The position numbers were made by a program, and so were the translations under genes. Below the pieces are notes generated by a model that was given only the letters and a program-made list of their open reading frames with translations, did not search any database and was not told the DNA's origin. This document shows positions 34,372 through 41,944 of a stretch of DNA of 64,000 nt, piece after piece (within the stretch, counting starts at the first letter, position 1; every line of letters starts with the position of its first letter). Source of the DNA: Microbacterium sp. MM2322 (GTDB lineage: Bacteria; Actinomycetota; Actinomycetes; Actinomycetales; Microbacteriaceae); the NCBI RefSeq assembly GCF_964186585.1, contig NZ_OZ075067.1, forward strand, positions 62,001 through 126,000, read 5' to 3'.

Positions 34372-35436
34372 ATGACCGGCCAAGTGTTCCCCGCAGTGAT
34401 CGCGATCCTGTTCGGAGGGGCCGTCGGCGTCATCCTCTTCGTCCCTCTCGTCGCGGTCAGCTACCGCCGTCGCGGACGGCTCAGCCTCGGCCGGGTGGCC
34501 TTCTGGGCGGCATCCCTCGTCTACTTCATGGCGATCTGGAGCTACACCCTCCTCCCGCTCCCGGCCTCGAACGAGTACCGCTGCGTCGGAGCCGTGCTCT
34601 CCCTCGGGCCGACCGTCGACGATGTCGTGGGCGCCGTCGCGGACGGTTCTCCCCTCACCGACATCCGGCTGCTCCAGGTCGTCTTCAACGTCCTCCTGTT
34701 CGTCCCGTTGGGATTCCTGATGCGGGTCGTCGGACGCCGCGGCATCGTCATCGGCGTCCTGGCGGGAGCCGTCGTGTCCCTCGTCATCGAGACGACCCAG
34801 CTGACCGGGGTCTGGGGCATCTTCCCCTGCGGCTACCGACTCTTCGACGTCGGCGACCTGCTGACGAACACCCTGGGCGCCCTCCTGGGCTCGGTCCTCG
34901 GGCTCGTCGTCCCGGCGCGGCTGCGGGGTGTCGAGAAGACAGCGGATGCCGGTGCTCCCCGCCCCGTCACCCGCGGTCGTCGCCTCCTCGGCGCGGTCTG
35001 CGATCTGCTCGGTGCGACGATCGTCGGCGGCGCCGTCGGCACAGTCGTGCAGCTGTTCCTGCAGTTCGCGCTGCGCCGGGAGGACCTCGTCGCAGATGCC
35101 GTCATCGCCGACCTGGCGACGGGGTGGGCGCCGATCGCGCTGTGGCTCGGCGTCACTCTCGCCACGGGACGCTCGATCGGCGACCTCGCGGTCGAACTCC
35201 GCTACGAGGGCGGTCGTCTGCCTGAGATCGCCGCGAGGTTGCTGCGCTTCCTCGGCGGCATCGGGGGCTATCTGCTGCTGGGGCAGATCGTCGGGGACAC
35301 CGGCATCCTCGTCTTCGTGTTCTTCGTCACCTCAGCGGTCCTGCTGTTCACGACGCGCGCGGGACGCGGCCTCCCGGGAGTGGTTACCGGACGGGAGCTC
35401 GTCGACGCGCGGTCGAGCGAGCCGTCCCGTCACTGA
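34372..35436 (+). CDS. VanZ-domain protein fused to an RDD membrane domain
   Basis: 354 residues. The N-terminal half (about 1-185) is VanZ-like: YTLLPLP, VVFNVLLFVPLGFLMR, and SLVIETTQL with DVGDLLTNTLGALLG. The C-terminal half (about 200-340) is an RDD domain beginning RRLLGAVCDLLGATIVGGA, here with Cys-Asp in place of the usual Asp. About nine membrane helices in total. VanZ proteins are linked to low-level teicoplanin resistance, but most family members are uncharacterised. TAGACT ends 6 nt before the ATG (leaderless type). Confidence 0.84.
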   Translation: MTGQVFPAVIAILFGGAVGVILFVPLVAVSYRRRGRLSLGRVAFWAASLVYFMAIWSYTLLPLPASNEYRCVGAVLSLGPTVDDVVGAVADGSPLTDIRLLQVVFNVLLFVPLGFLMRVVGRRGIVIGVLAGAVVSLVIETTQLTGVWGIFPCGYRLFDVGDLLTNTLGALLGSVLGLVVPARLRGVEKTADAGAPRPVTRGRRLLGAVCDLLGATIVGGAVGTVVQLFLQFALRREDLVADAVIADLATGWAPIALWLGVTLATGRSIGDLAVELRYEGGRLPEIAARLLRFLGGIGGYLLLGQIVGDTGILVFVFFVTSAVLLFTTRAGRGLPGVVTGRELVDARSSEPSRH

Positions 35437-36245
35437 CCGCGGGCGCGGAACGTGTACGTGATCGAGGCGACCTTCTCTGCCGCCTCGTCGGACTCGACGA
35501 AGGCACTGAACTCGCGCTTGCCGTTGCTGTAGAACGTGCCGCGTCCCTCGCCGAAGGTGAGCCGCACGTGGCCGTTCGTGAGGGCGAACTCGTCGAACGG
35601 GCCCTTGCTGCGCGCCTGGTCGAGAGTGTCGCCGACGGCGACGCCGAACTCGTTCGTGACCTGGACGCCCTGCGGCAGGCCGGAGCTCACGGTGACCCAC
35701 GTCGGCGCGGGTACCTCGCTGCGCGAGCGGCCGCCGTCGCCGAGGAACACGTCGTACAGGCGGAAGCCGGGCCACACGTAGATGTCGTAGGCCCAGTTCT
35801 CGGCGTCACCGTTGACGAAGTCTTCCGTCGGCGCCGTGCCGAAGGCCTTCGTCAGCGCGGCGACCGCGGGAGCCGCGTCATCCGCCCACGCGTGGGAGAC
35901 CTCGCCGTCGGCGGTCTTCACGGTGAAGCCCGCTCCGTTCATGACGATGGTGGATGCCGCGGCGGGCGGCTCCTCTTCGGCCGGCTCCGACGGGTCGGGG
36001 TCCTGCGGGGTCGACGGGGCCGGCTGCGCGGCGGGTTGCGAGCTCTGCGCCGGCGGCGGGGCCGCCGTCGTCGGCTCGGTCACGCGCAGCAGATACGCGC
36101 TGACCACGACGATCACGGCCACGAGGAGAACGCCGGCGACCGCGCCGAGGACCATCGGAACCCGGTTCGGGTTCTCCGGACGCTCAGGCTTCTGGTGCTC
36201 CTGCGGGTCGAGAGGGGCGAACGGCAGCCAGTCGTCGTTGCTCAC
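35430..36245 (-). CDS. Anchored extracytoplasmic protein of unknown function, paralogue of the 31.4-kb gene
   Basis: 271 residues. A cytosolic acidic/Pro-rich N-terminus (about 1-30) is followed by one membrane helix (about 31-53), a Pro/Ala/Gln/Glu spacer (about 57-98) and a soluble domain with the block IVMNGAGF, then VAALTKAFG and YDIYVWPGFRLYDVFLGDGG. The same block occurs in the 31.4-kb protein. The start is a GTG overlapping the stop of the M20 gene (GTGA), so it is coupled to that gene. Its last bases overlap the end of the VanZ-RDD gene. Confidence 0.72.
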   Translation of the reverse strand: MSNDDWLPFAPLDPQEHQKPERPENPNRVPMVLGAVAGVLLVAVIVVVSAYLLRVTEPTTAAPPPAQSSQPAAQPAPSTPQDPDPSEPAEEEPPAAASTIVMNGAGFTVKTADGEVSHAWADDAAPAVAALTKAFGTAPTEDFVNGDAENWAYDIYVWPGFRLYDVFLGDGGRSRSEVPAPTWVTVSSGLPQGVQVTNEFGVAVGDTLDQARSKGPFDEFALTNGHVRLTFGEGRGTFYSNGKREFSAFVESDEAAEKVASITYTFRARGQ

Positions 36246-37456
36246 GTGAGGAACTCCCGCGCGGCGACGGTCAGGGCGTCGACTCCGCGCTCGATGGTCG
36301 GGTGCAGGACAGGGGCGAAATACGGCGAGTGGTTCGTCGGGATGTCACGCGAGATCGTACCGGCGGCGACGGCATCCGCGTACTGCTGCGGGTCGACACC
36401 ACCCCAGAACCAGTAGACGAGTGGTGCGCCCGAGTCGCGGGCGAACCACGAGACGTCCTCGCTGCCGGTGAACATGCCGGGGTCGACGACGGTGCCCTCA
36501 CCGAAGGCGCGGTCCATCGCCGCCGTCAGCCGGGCGGTCGAGTCCGCGTCGTTGATGGTCGGCGGCAGCGTGTGGAGGGTCGAGATCGTGGGTTCCTGCT
36601 CGGCGCCGGATGCCGCGGCCTCCGCGCGGACGACCCGCTCGACGCGCTCGAGGATGTCGGCGCGCGCCGTGTCGTTCGGGTAGCGGAGGCTCAGTTCGAG
36701 CGTCGCTTCGGCGGGGATGATGTTGTTCTTCAGGCCCGCGTGGATCGATCCGACGGTGACGACCGCCATCTCGCGCGGGTCGACCTCGCGCGAGACGATC
36801 GTCTGCAGCCGCATGACCGTCGCCGCGGCCATGACGACGGGGTCGATCGTGGAGTGCGGGCGCGAGCCGTGGCCGCCGCGGCCGTGCAGCACGACCGTGA
36901 TGCCGTCGGATGCCGCCATCTGCGTACCCGGGCGCACGCCGATCGTGCCGGCGGGGAGCGGGGTCAGGTGCTGGCCGAGCACGATGTCGGGCTTCGGGTA
37001 CCGGTCGAAGACGCCGTCGGCGATCATCGCCTGCGCACCCGCACCGTATTCCTCGGCGGGCTGGAAGACGGCGACGACCGTGCCGGACCACTCGTCGCGG
37101 GTGGCCTGCAGCTTCTCGAGGGCACCCAGCATGGCAGTGACGTGCATGTCGTGACCGCACGCGTGCATGACGGGGACGTCCTGCCCGGCGGGGTCGACGC
37201 CGCGCGCCGTGCTGGCATAGGGGAGACCGGTCTGCTCGGCGACGGGAAGGCCGTCCATGTCGGCGCGGAGCCACACGACGGGACCGTCGCCGCTCCGGAT
37301 CACCGTGACGACACCGGTGCGACCGACGCCCTCCTCGTAGTCGAGGCCGAGCGCTGCGAGCTCGCGTGTGATGACTCCGGCCGTCCGGGTCTCCTGGAAC
37401 GACAGTTCCGGGTGCCGGTGCAGATCGGTGTAGATCGCTTCGAGATCGAGGGGCAT
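36242..37456 (-). CDS. M20D amidohydrolase (N-acyl-amino acid or peptide hydrolase)
   Basis: 404 residues. Dinuclear-metal hydrolase of the HipO/carboxypeptidase Ss1 group. Metal ligands are in HACGHDMHVTAML (about 98-110) and PAEEYGAGA (Glu-Glu at about 132), with the lid-domain His in GRGGHGSRPH (about 190) and a final His near the C-terminus. Substrates of relatives are N-acetyl amino acids, hippurate or indole-amide conjugates; not resolvable here. TAGGCT on this strand (37469-37464) ends 7 nt before the ATG, inside the end of the LacI gene, so it has its own leaderless-type promoter. Confidence 0.9.
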   Translation of the reverse strand: MPLDLEAIYTDLHRHPELSFQETRTAGVITRELAALGLDYEEGVGRTGVVTVIRSGDGPVVWLRADMDGLPVAEQTGLPYASTARGVDPAGQDVPVMHACGHDMHVTAMLGALEKLQATRDEWSGTVVAVFQPAEEYGAGAQAMIADGVFDRYPKPDIVLGQHLTPLPAGTIGVRPGTQMAASDGITVVLHGRGGHGSRPHSTIDPVVMAAATVMRLQTIVSREVDPREMAVVTVGSIHAGLKNNIIPAEATLELSLRYPNDTARADILERVERVVRAEAAASGAEQEPTISTLHTLPPTINDADSTARLTAAMDRAFGEGTVVDPGMFTGSEDVSWFARDSGAPLVYWFWGGVDPQQYADAVAAGTISRDIPTNHSPYFAPVLHPTIERGVDALTVAAREFLT

Positions 37457-37466
37457 GCCTTCGAGC

Positions 37467-38492
37467 CTACGGCGCAGAGGCGCCCACTACCTCAGCGAGT
37501 CCTCCACGGGGACGGCTCGTCGAGGTCCGTTCGACGAGCCGAAAGGCCAGGTCGCCGAGCTCCTCGCGTCCGTCGAGGGCGGCGAGGACGGCGTCGGCTG
37601 CGCGCTCACCCTGCTCGTGCGGAAACTGCGCGATCGTCGTGAGGCCGAAGAAGTCGCCCATCTCGTGGCCGTCGACGCCCACGACCGAGAGATCCGCCGG
37701 CACGTCGAGGCCCCGGTCCCGCGCCGCGAAGAGCGCTCCGAAGGCGATCTCATCCGACGCGGCGAAGATCGCGGTCGGCGGTTCGGCGCTGTCCAGCAGT
37801 GCGAGCGCGGCCCGATGACCGCCCTCGATCGTGAAGTCGGCCGGGACGAACGGGGCGTTCGCGATGCCGGCATCCGCCATCGCCGTCTCGAAACCGAGTC
37901 TGCGGAGCGAGGGGACGTCGAGCCCCGGGTCACCCGCGTGCCCCGCGCCGATGTGCGCGATGCGGCGGTGACCGAGGTGCAGCAGGTGCTCGGTAGCGGC
38001 ACGAGCGACGGCGAGCTCGTCGACCCGCAGGGCGGGCAGTCGTGCGCTCGTCGCGCTGAGGCCCACGATGGGCAGGTCGAGCGCGAGCAGCCGGTCGATC
38101 TCGTCCTCGTCGAGGGCGAGCGACAGCACGATGAGCCCGTCGACCCGGCCGCGCCGGAGCGACTCGTCGAGCACGCGGTCGCGCTGGGCGGGCTCGGCGC
38201 TCATGCTGTACAGCGTCATGTCGTAGCCACGGGGAGCGAGCCGGCTCGCGATGCCGTCGAGCACGTTCGCGAAGAACCAGCGGTCGAGCAGCGGCACGAC
38301 GACGCCGATGTTCGCCGTGTGACCCGTCGCGAGAGCGGATGCCGCGGCCGAGACCACGTAGCCGAGGTCGGCCGCGGCGGCGCGCACGCGGGCGCGGGTC
38401 GCATCGGAGATGCGCCCGCGCCCGCTGAGCGCACGGGAGACGGTCGCCGACGACACGCCTGCGGCGCGGGCGACGTCGTCGATACCGGTCAC
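37467..38492 (-). CDS. LacI-family regulator of the alpha-glucosidase gene
   Basis: 341 residues from a GTG one base after the alpha-glucosidase stop. The HTH GIDDVARAAGVSSATVSRALSG (split here as residues 3-24) is followed by a ribose-binding-protein-like sensor domain (from about 60), with DGLIVLSLALDEDEIDRLL and FAASDEIAFGAL. The longer frame upstream has no LacI-like start. It is cotranscribed with the GH13 gene and is the likely repressor acting at the palindrome GCAAGCGCTTGC in front of it; the ligand is probably an alpha-glucoside such as maltose or isomaltose. Confidence 0.9.
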   Translation of the reverse strand: MTGIDDVARAAGVSSATVSRALSGRGRISDATRARVRAAAADLGYVVSAAASALATGHTANIGVVVPLLDRWFFANVLDGIASRLAPRGYDMTLYSMSAEPAQRDRVLDESLRRGRVDGLIVLSLALDEDEIDRLLALDLPIVGLSATSARLPALRVDELAVARAATEHLLHLGHRRIAHIGAGHAGDPGLDVPSLRRLGFETAMADAGIANAPFVPADFTIEGGHRAALALLDSAEPPTAIFAASDEIAFGALFAARDRGLDVPADLSVVGVDGHEMGDFFGLTTIAQFPHEQGERAADAVLAALDGREELGDLAFRLVERTSTSRPRGGLAEVVGASAP

Positions 38493-38493
38493 G

Positions 38494-40167
38494 TCAGTCC
38501 GCGGCGATCCACACGGTCGTGTCGGCCGGGAGCTCGCGACCCGTGAAGGCATCGCTCTCGACCAGCAGTGTGCCCTTCGGGAGGGCGACGGCATCCGTGC
38601 CGACGTTCGCGATCACGGTCACGTCGCCGTTGCGGAACGCGATGACGTCGTCGCCGAAGCCGTCGAGCCATTCCAGCGACCCCGCACCCAGGTCGTGGGC
38701 GCGTCGCGTCGCGAGCAGCGTGCGATACAGCCACAGCGTCGAGTCGGGCTGGTCCTCCTGCACGTCGCGGGCAAGGGCCGTCCACTCCGCCGGCTGCGGC
38801 AGCCAGCTCTCGCCCGTCGGGCTGAAGCCGAACGCGCTCTCATCGGCGGTCCAGGGCAGCGGCACGCGGCATCCGTCACGGCCGTAGCGCTCGCCGTTCG
38901 TACGGAACCAGGTCGGGTCCTCACGGACGTCGTCGGGGAGTTCCATCGCCTCGGGGAGTCCGAGCTCCTCGCCCTGGTACAGGTAGGACGAGCCGGGGAG
39001 CGCCAGCATGAGCGCGGTGGCCGCGCGAGCGCGGCGGAGGCCCGCGGCGGGGTCGGGCTTGCCGGGGGTCGCCGGTCCGACACCGTGGCCCTGCGGGTGG
39101 CCGGGCATCGCGAGGCGCGTCGCGTGGCGGATGACGTCGTGGTTCGAGAGGACCCAGGTCGCTGGGGCGCCGACGGCGGGGAAGGCCCGCAGGGACTCGC
39201 TGATGACGACGCGCAGCTGCGCGGCATCCCACTCGCTCATCGCGTAGGGGAAGTTGAAGGCCTGGTGCATCTCGTCGGGGCGCACCCACTTCGCCGTCTC
39301 GTCGACGGTGGGGAGCCACGCCTCGGCGCAGAGGGCGCGGTCGCCCTCGTACTCGTCGAGCACGCGGTGCCACTCGCGCCAGACCTGGTGGACGCCCTCC
39401 TGGCCCCAGTACGGGACCGGCTCGGCGCCGCCCATCGAGTCGGCCTCGAGCGGCGGGGTGTAGTCGGGCAGGCCCTCGGCCTTGATGAGGCCGTGGGCCA
39501 CGTCGACGCGGAAGCCGTCGACGCCCCGGTCGAGCCAGAAGCGGAGCGTCTTCTCGAACGCGGCGCGCACCTCGGGGTTCGTCCAGTCGAAGTCGGGCTG
39601 CGAGCTGTCGAAGAGGTGGAGGTACCACTGGCCGTCCTGGATGCGCGTCCATGCCGGGCCGCCGAAGACGGACTCCCAGTTGTTGGGCGGCAGTTCGCCG
39701 TTCTCGCCCGTGCCGTCGCGGAACATGTAGCGGGCGCGCTCGGGGCTGCCGGGGGCGGCGGCGAGGGCCTGCTGGAACCAGACGTGCTTGTCGGAGGAGT
39801 GGTTCGGGACCAGGTCGATGATGACGCGGATGCCGCGGGCGTGCGCCGCTTCGAGCATGTCGTCGAAGTCGCCGAGGGTGCCGAAGAGCGGGTCGACGTC
39901 ACGGTAGTCGGCGACGTCGTAACCGGCATCCTTCTGCGGAGACGTGAAGAAGGGGCTCAGCCACACGGCGTCGACGCCGAGCGAGGCGAGGTCGTCGAGG
40001 TGCGCCGTGATACCGGGCAGGTCGCCGATGCCGTCGCCCGAGGCGTCGGCGAAGGAGCGGGGGTAGATCTGGTAGATGACGGCGGTGCGCCACCACTCGG
40101 CGCCGGGGCGGCTCTCGCCGATGGGGGCCAGCGTCGACGTGGCGGTCGAGGAGGGGGTCGAGGTCAT
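38494..40167 (-). CDS. Alpha-glucosidase (GH13, oligo-1,6-glucosidase group)
   Basis: 557 residues, no signal peptide, so it acts on imported oligosaccharides. IYQIYPRSFADASGDGIGDL and VDAVWLSPFFTSPQKDAGYD open the barrel. Region I is DLVPNHSS (118-125), the nucleophile is Asp222 (GFRVDVAHG), the acid/base Glu282 (LCAEAW) and the stabiliser is in VLSNHDVIRH. The Val-Ala after the nucleophile suggests broader alpha-1,4/1,6 activity than strict isomaltases. The ATG follows TAGGCT by 7 nt (leaderless type), with a LacI operator against that -10. The LacI gene follows in the same transcript. Confidence 0.92.
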   Translation of the reverse strand: MTSTPSSTATSTLAPIGESRPGAEWWRTAVIYQIYPRSFADASGDGIGDLPGITAHLDDLASLGVDAVWLSPFFTSPQKDAGYDVADYRDVDPLFGTLGDFDDMLEAAHARGIRVIIDLVPNHSSDKHVWFQQALAAAPGSPERARYMFRDGTGENGELPPNNWESVFGGPAWTRIQDGQWYLHLFDSSQPDFDWTNPEVRAAFEKTLRFWLDRGVDGFRVDVAHGLIKAEGLPDYTPPLEADSMGGAEPVPYWGQEGVHQVWREWHRVLDEYEGDRALCAEAWLPTVDETAKWVRPDEMHQAFNFPYAMSEWDAAQLRVVISESLRAFPAVGAPATWVLSNHDVIRHATRLAMPGHPQGHGVGPATPGKPDPAAGLRRARAATALMLALPGSSYLYQGEELGLPEAMELPDDVREDPTWFRTNGERYGRDGCRVPLPWTADESAFGFSPTGESWLPQPAEWTALARDVQEDQPDSTLWLYRTLLATRRAHDLGAGSLEWLDGFGDDVIAFRNGDVTVIANVGTDAVALPKGTLLVESDAFTGRELPADTTVWIAAD

Positions 40168-40174
40168 GCGCGCC

Positions 40175-40194
40175 AGCCTAGTGCAAGCGCTTGC
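40175..40194 (-). promoter_or_regulatory. LacI-type operator and -10 of the alpha-glucosidase gene
   Basis: GCAAGCGCTTGC (40183-40194) is a perfect 12-bp palindrome with the central CG typical of LacI/GalR operators. On the minus strand the -10 TAGGCT (40180-40175) begins two bases after it, and the ATG is 7 nt further on. A protein on the palindrome would block RNA polymerase directly. Confidence 0.78.
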
Positions 40195-40228
40195 GCACGC
40201 GGCATCCCCCCACTGTCCTGCCCCCAAC

Positions 40229-40284
40229 ACCCTGCCCGCGGCGCCTGCCACGCACCACCCTGCCCGCGGCGCCTGCCACGCCCC
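40229..40284. repeat. 28-bp direct repeat, two copies
   Basis: 40229-40256 and 40257-40284 are adjacent copies matching at 27 of 28 positions (each begins ACCCTGCCCGCGGCGCC). They lie between the alpha-glucosidase operator and apt, immediately before a large inverted repeat. No coding role seen. Confidence 0.8.
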
Positions 40285-40294
40285 ACCACCCTCG

Positions 40295-40370
40295 CGGATT
40301 CGGAGATCAGGCGCGGATTCGGATGCGCAAGCGCGTGCCCCTCCGAATCCGGCGCGGATGTCCGAATCTG
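40295..40370. repeat. Symmetrical four-box inverted repeat of CGGATTCGGA
   Basis: CGGATTCGGA occurs at 40295-40304 and 40314-40323, and inverted (TCCGAATCCG, TCCGAATCTG) at 40342-40351 and 40361-40370. Both pairs have the same 19-bp period, so the whole 76 bp is a 29-bp inverted repeat (23 of 29 matching) around an 18-bp centre. It may be a regulator binding array, a hairpin between the divergent genes, or a REP-like element. Confidence 0.7.
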
Positions 40371-40416
40371 CGACGCAGGACGTGCCCCGCGGGTGCGGTC
40401 GCGTAACCTCGACCCA

Positions 40417-40935
40417 GTGAATCCCGACGCACTCGCCCGAGCCGAATCGCTCATCGCGACGATCCCCGACTTCCCCGAGCCCGGCATCCTCTTCCGCGAT
40501 GTCTCGCCGTTGCTGGCGGATGCCGCGGGCCTCCGCACGATCGCGATGGCCATGGCCGAGCCGTTCGTCGGCTCGTTCGACGTGGTCGCCGGGGTCGAGG
40601 CGCGCGGGTTCCTGCTCGCAGGTGCGATCGCGATCGCCTCGGGGACCGGCCTCGCGCCGATCCGCAAGGCGGGCAAGCTGCCGCGTCCGGCCGGAGCGGT
40701 GAGCTACGACCTCGAATACGGCAGCGCGACGATCGAGATGTCGGGCGACCTGGCCGCCGGTGCGCGCGTGCTGCTGGTCGACGACGTCCTCGCGACGGGT
40801 GGCACGCTCCGCGCCGGCCAGCAGCTGCTCGAGCAGCTCGGCTATTCCCTCGCCGGCACGTCGGTGCTCATGGAGCTCTCGGCGCTGCAGGGCCGCGGGG
40901 TCTGCGGCCCCGTGCACAGCGTCTTCACCGTCTGA
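40417..40935 (+). CDS. apt: Adenine phosphoribosyltransferase (Apt)
   Basis: Salvages adenine to AMP with PRPP. 172 residues. DFPEPGILFRDVSPLL near the start, the VEARGFLLAGAIA flexible-loop region and the PRPP motif VLLVDDVLATGGTL (about 121-134) are all present. The start is a GTG at 40417 with no ribosome site, but TAACCT ends 7 nt upstream, so it is leaderless-type. The frame is open far upstream over the alpha-glucosidase gene only because of base composition. Confidence 0.94.
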   Translation: MNPDALARAESLIATIPDFPEPGILFRDVSPLLADAAGLRTIAMAMAEPFVGSFDVVAGVEARGFLLAGAIAIASGTGLAPIRKAGKLPRPAGAVSYDLEYGSATIEMSGDLAAGARVLLVDDVLATGGTLRAGQQLLEQLGYSLAGTSVLMELSALQGRGVCGPVHSVFTV

Positions 40936-40974
40936 TCAGAGTTCCTCGTCTGATCGGGGTCCGCACCCGCCTGG

Positions 40975-41889
40975 TCAGGTGCGGATCACGACGTTCTCGG
41001 GCTCCTCGCCCGCGAGCAGGTGCGCGATCTGGCGGCGCAGCAGGCGCACGATCCGCGGGTGCATCGCGTCGGTCGCGCCCCCGACGTGCGGGGCGATCAC
41101 GACACCCTCGAGCGACCACAGCGGGTGATCGGCGGGGAGCGGCTCGGGGTCGGTGACATCGAGTGCCGCACGGATGCCGCGGCTCTGCACGTGTGCGACG
41201 AGGGCATCCGTGTCGATCAGCGACCCGCGTCCCACGTTGACGACGAGGGCTCCGTCGCGGAGTGCCGAGAGGAACGCGTCGTCGACGATGTGCCGGGTCG
41301 CATCGCCGCCCGGCAGGGTGACGATGACGATGTCGACACCGGGCAGCAGGTCGTGGACCTCGTCGATGCTGTGGACGTGGATGCCGTCCTCGTCGCGCGC
41401 GCTCGACGCGACCGCCACGAGGTCGACCTCGAACGGCGCGAGGCGAGCGGCGACCGCCTTCCCCACGCCGCCGTATCCGAGCACCATGACGCGGCGGTCG
41501 GCGAGCCCGGTCGCCTGGAACGGCGCCCACTCCGCGGAGCCCTGCGCGCGGACGAACCGGTCGATGCCGCGCTGGGACGTCAGGGTGAGGGCCACCGCGA
41601 GCTCGGCCGTGGCGGCTTCGTGCACCGTCGCCGCGTTCGCGAAGACCACGCCGGCGGGCAGGCGATCCTCGATGCCGTCGTACCCGATGGCCTGCCCCTG
41701 GATGAGGCCCACCTCCACGCCCTCGAGCCAGCCGAGGGGGTTTCCCGCCATGTAGGGCGGGACGACGAGGTCGATGCGCGGGCGCGGGGCCGCGGCATCC
41801 ATCTTCCAGACGAAGACGTCGGCTCCGTCGATGTCGGTGAGGTCCTCGGCGAGGCGGGCGGAGGGGACGCTGACGCTGATCGAAGCCAT
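40975..41889 (-). CDS. D-2-hydroxyacid dehydrogenase family protein
   Basis: 304 residues. NAD-binding motif VLGYGGVGKAVAARL at about 131-145; catalytic Arg in VNVGRGSLID (about 222), Glu in DVTDPEPLP (about 250) and His in IAPHVGG (about 270) form the family triad. The catalytic domain is split in the usual way. The substrate is unknown; relatives include glyoxylate/hydroxypyruvate reductases and phosphoglycerate dehydrogenase-like proteins. TAGCCT on this strand (41902-41897) ends 7 nt before the ATG (leaderless type), divergent from the UvrA-like gene. It is convergent with apt. Confidence 0.9.
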   Translation of the reverse strand: MASISVSVPSARLAEDLTDIDGADVFVWKMDAAAPRPRIDLVVPPYMAGNPLGWLEGVEVGLIQGQAIGYDGIEDRLPAGVVFANAATVHEAATAELAVALTLTSQRGIDRFVRAQGSAEWAPFQATGLADRRVMVLGYGGVGKAVAARLAPFEVDLVAVASSARDEDGIHVHSIDEVHDLLPGVDIVIVTLPGGDATRHIVDDAFLSALRDGALVVNVGRGSLIDTDALVAHVQSRGIRAALDVTDPEPLPADHPLWSLEGVVIAPHVGGATDAMHPRIVRLLRRQIAHLLAGEEPENVVIRT

Positions 41890-41896
41890 GCGTCCG

Positions 41897-41938
41897 AGGC
41901 TAGCGCGCGGCCCCGGGTGCCCGGCCCGCGCATAGGCT
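41897..41938. promoter_or_regulatory. Divergent leaderless promoters, dehydrogenase and UvrA-like gene
   Basis: Two -10 boxes face away from each other within 55 bp: TAGCCT on the minus strand (41902-41897), 7 nt before the dehydrogenase ATG, and TAGGCT on the plus strand (41933-41938), 6 nt before the UvrA-like ATG. Neither gene has a ribosome site in the remaining bases. The -35 elements would overlap, so the two promoters may compete. Confidence 0.6.
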
Positions 41939-41944
41939 TGTCCG

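Noticed and set aside
38410..40416. Long plus-strand frame reading into apt
   Set aside because: It is antisense to the alpha-glucosidase and the LacI gene, and the apt protein begins at the GTG at 40417.
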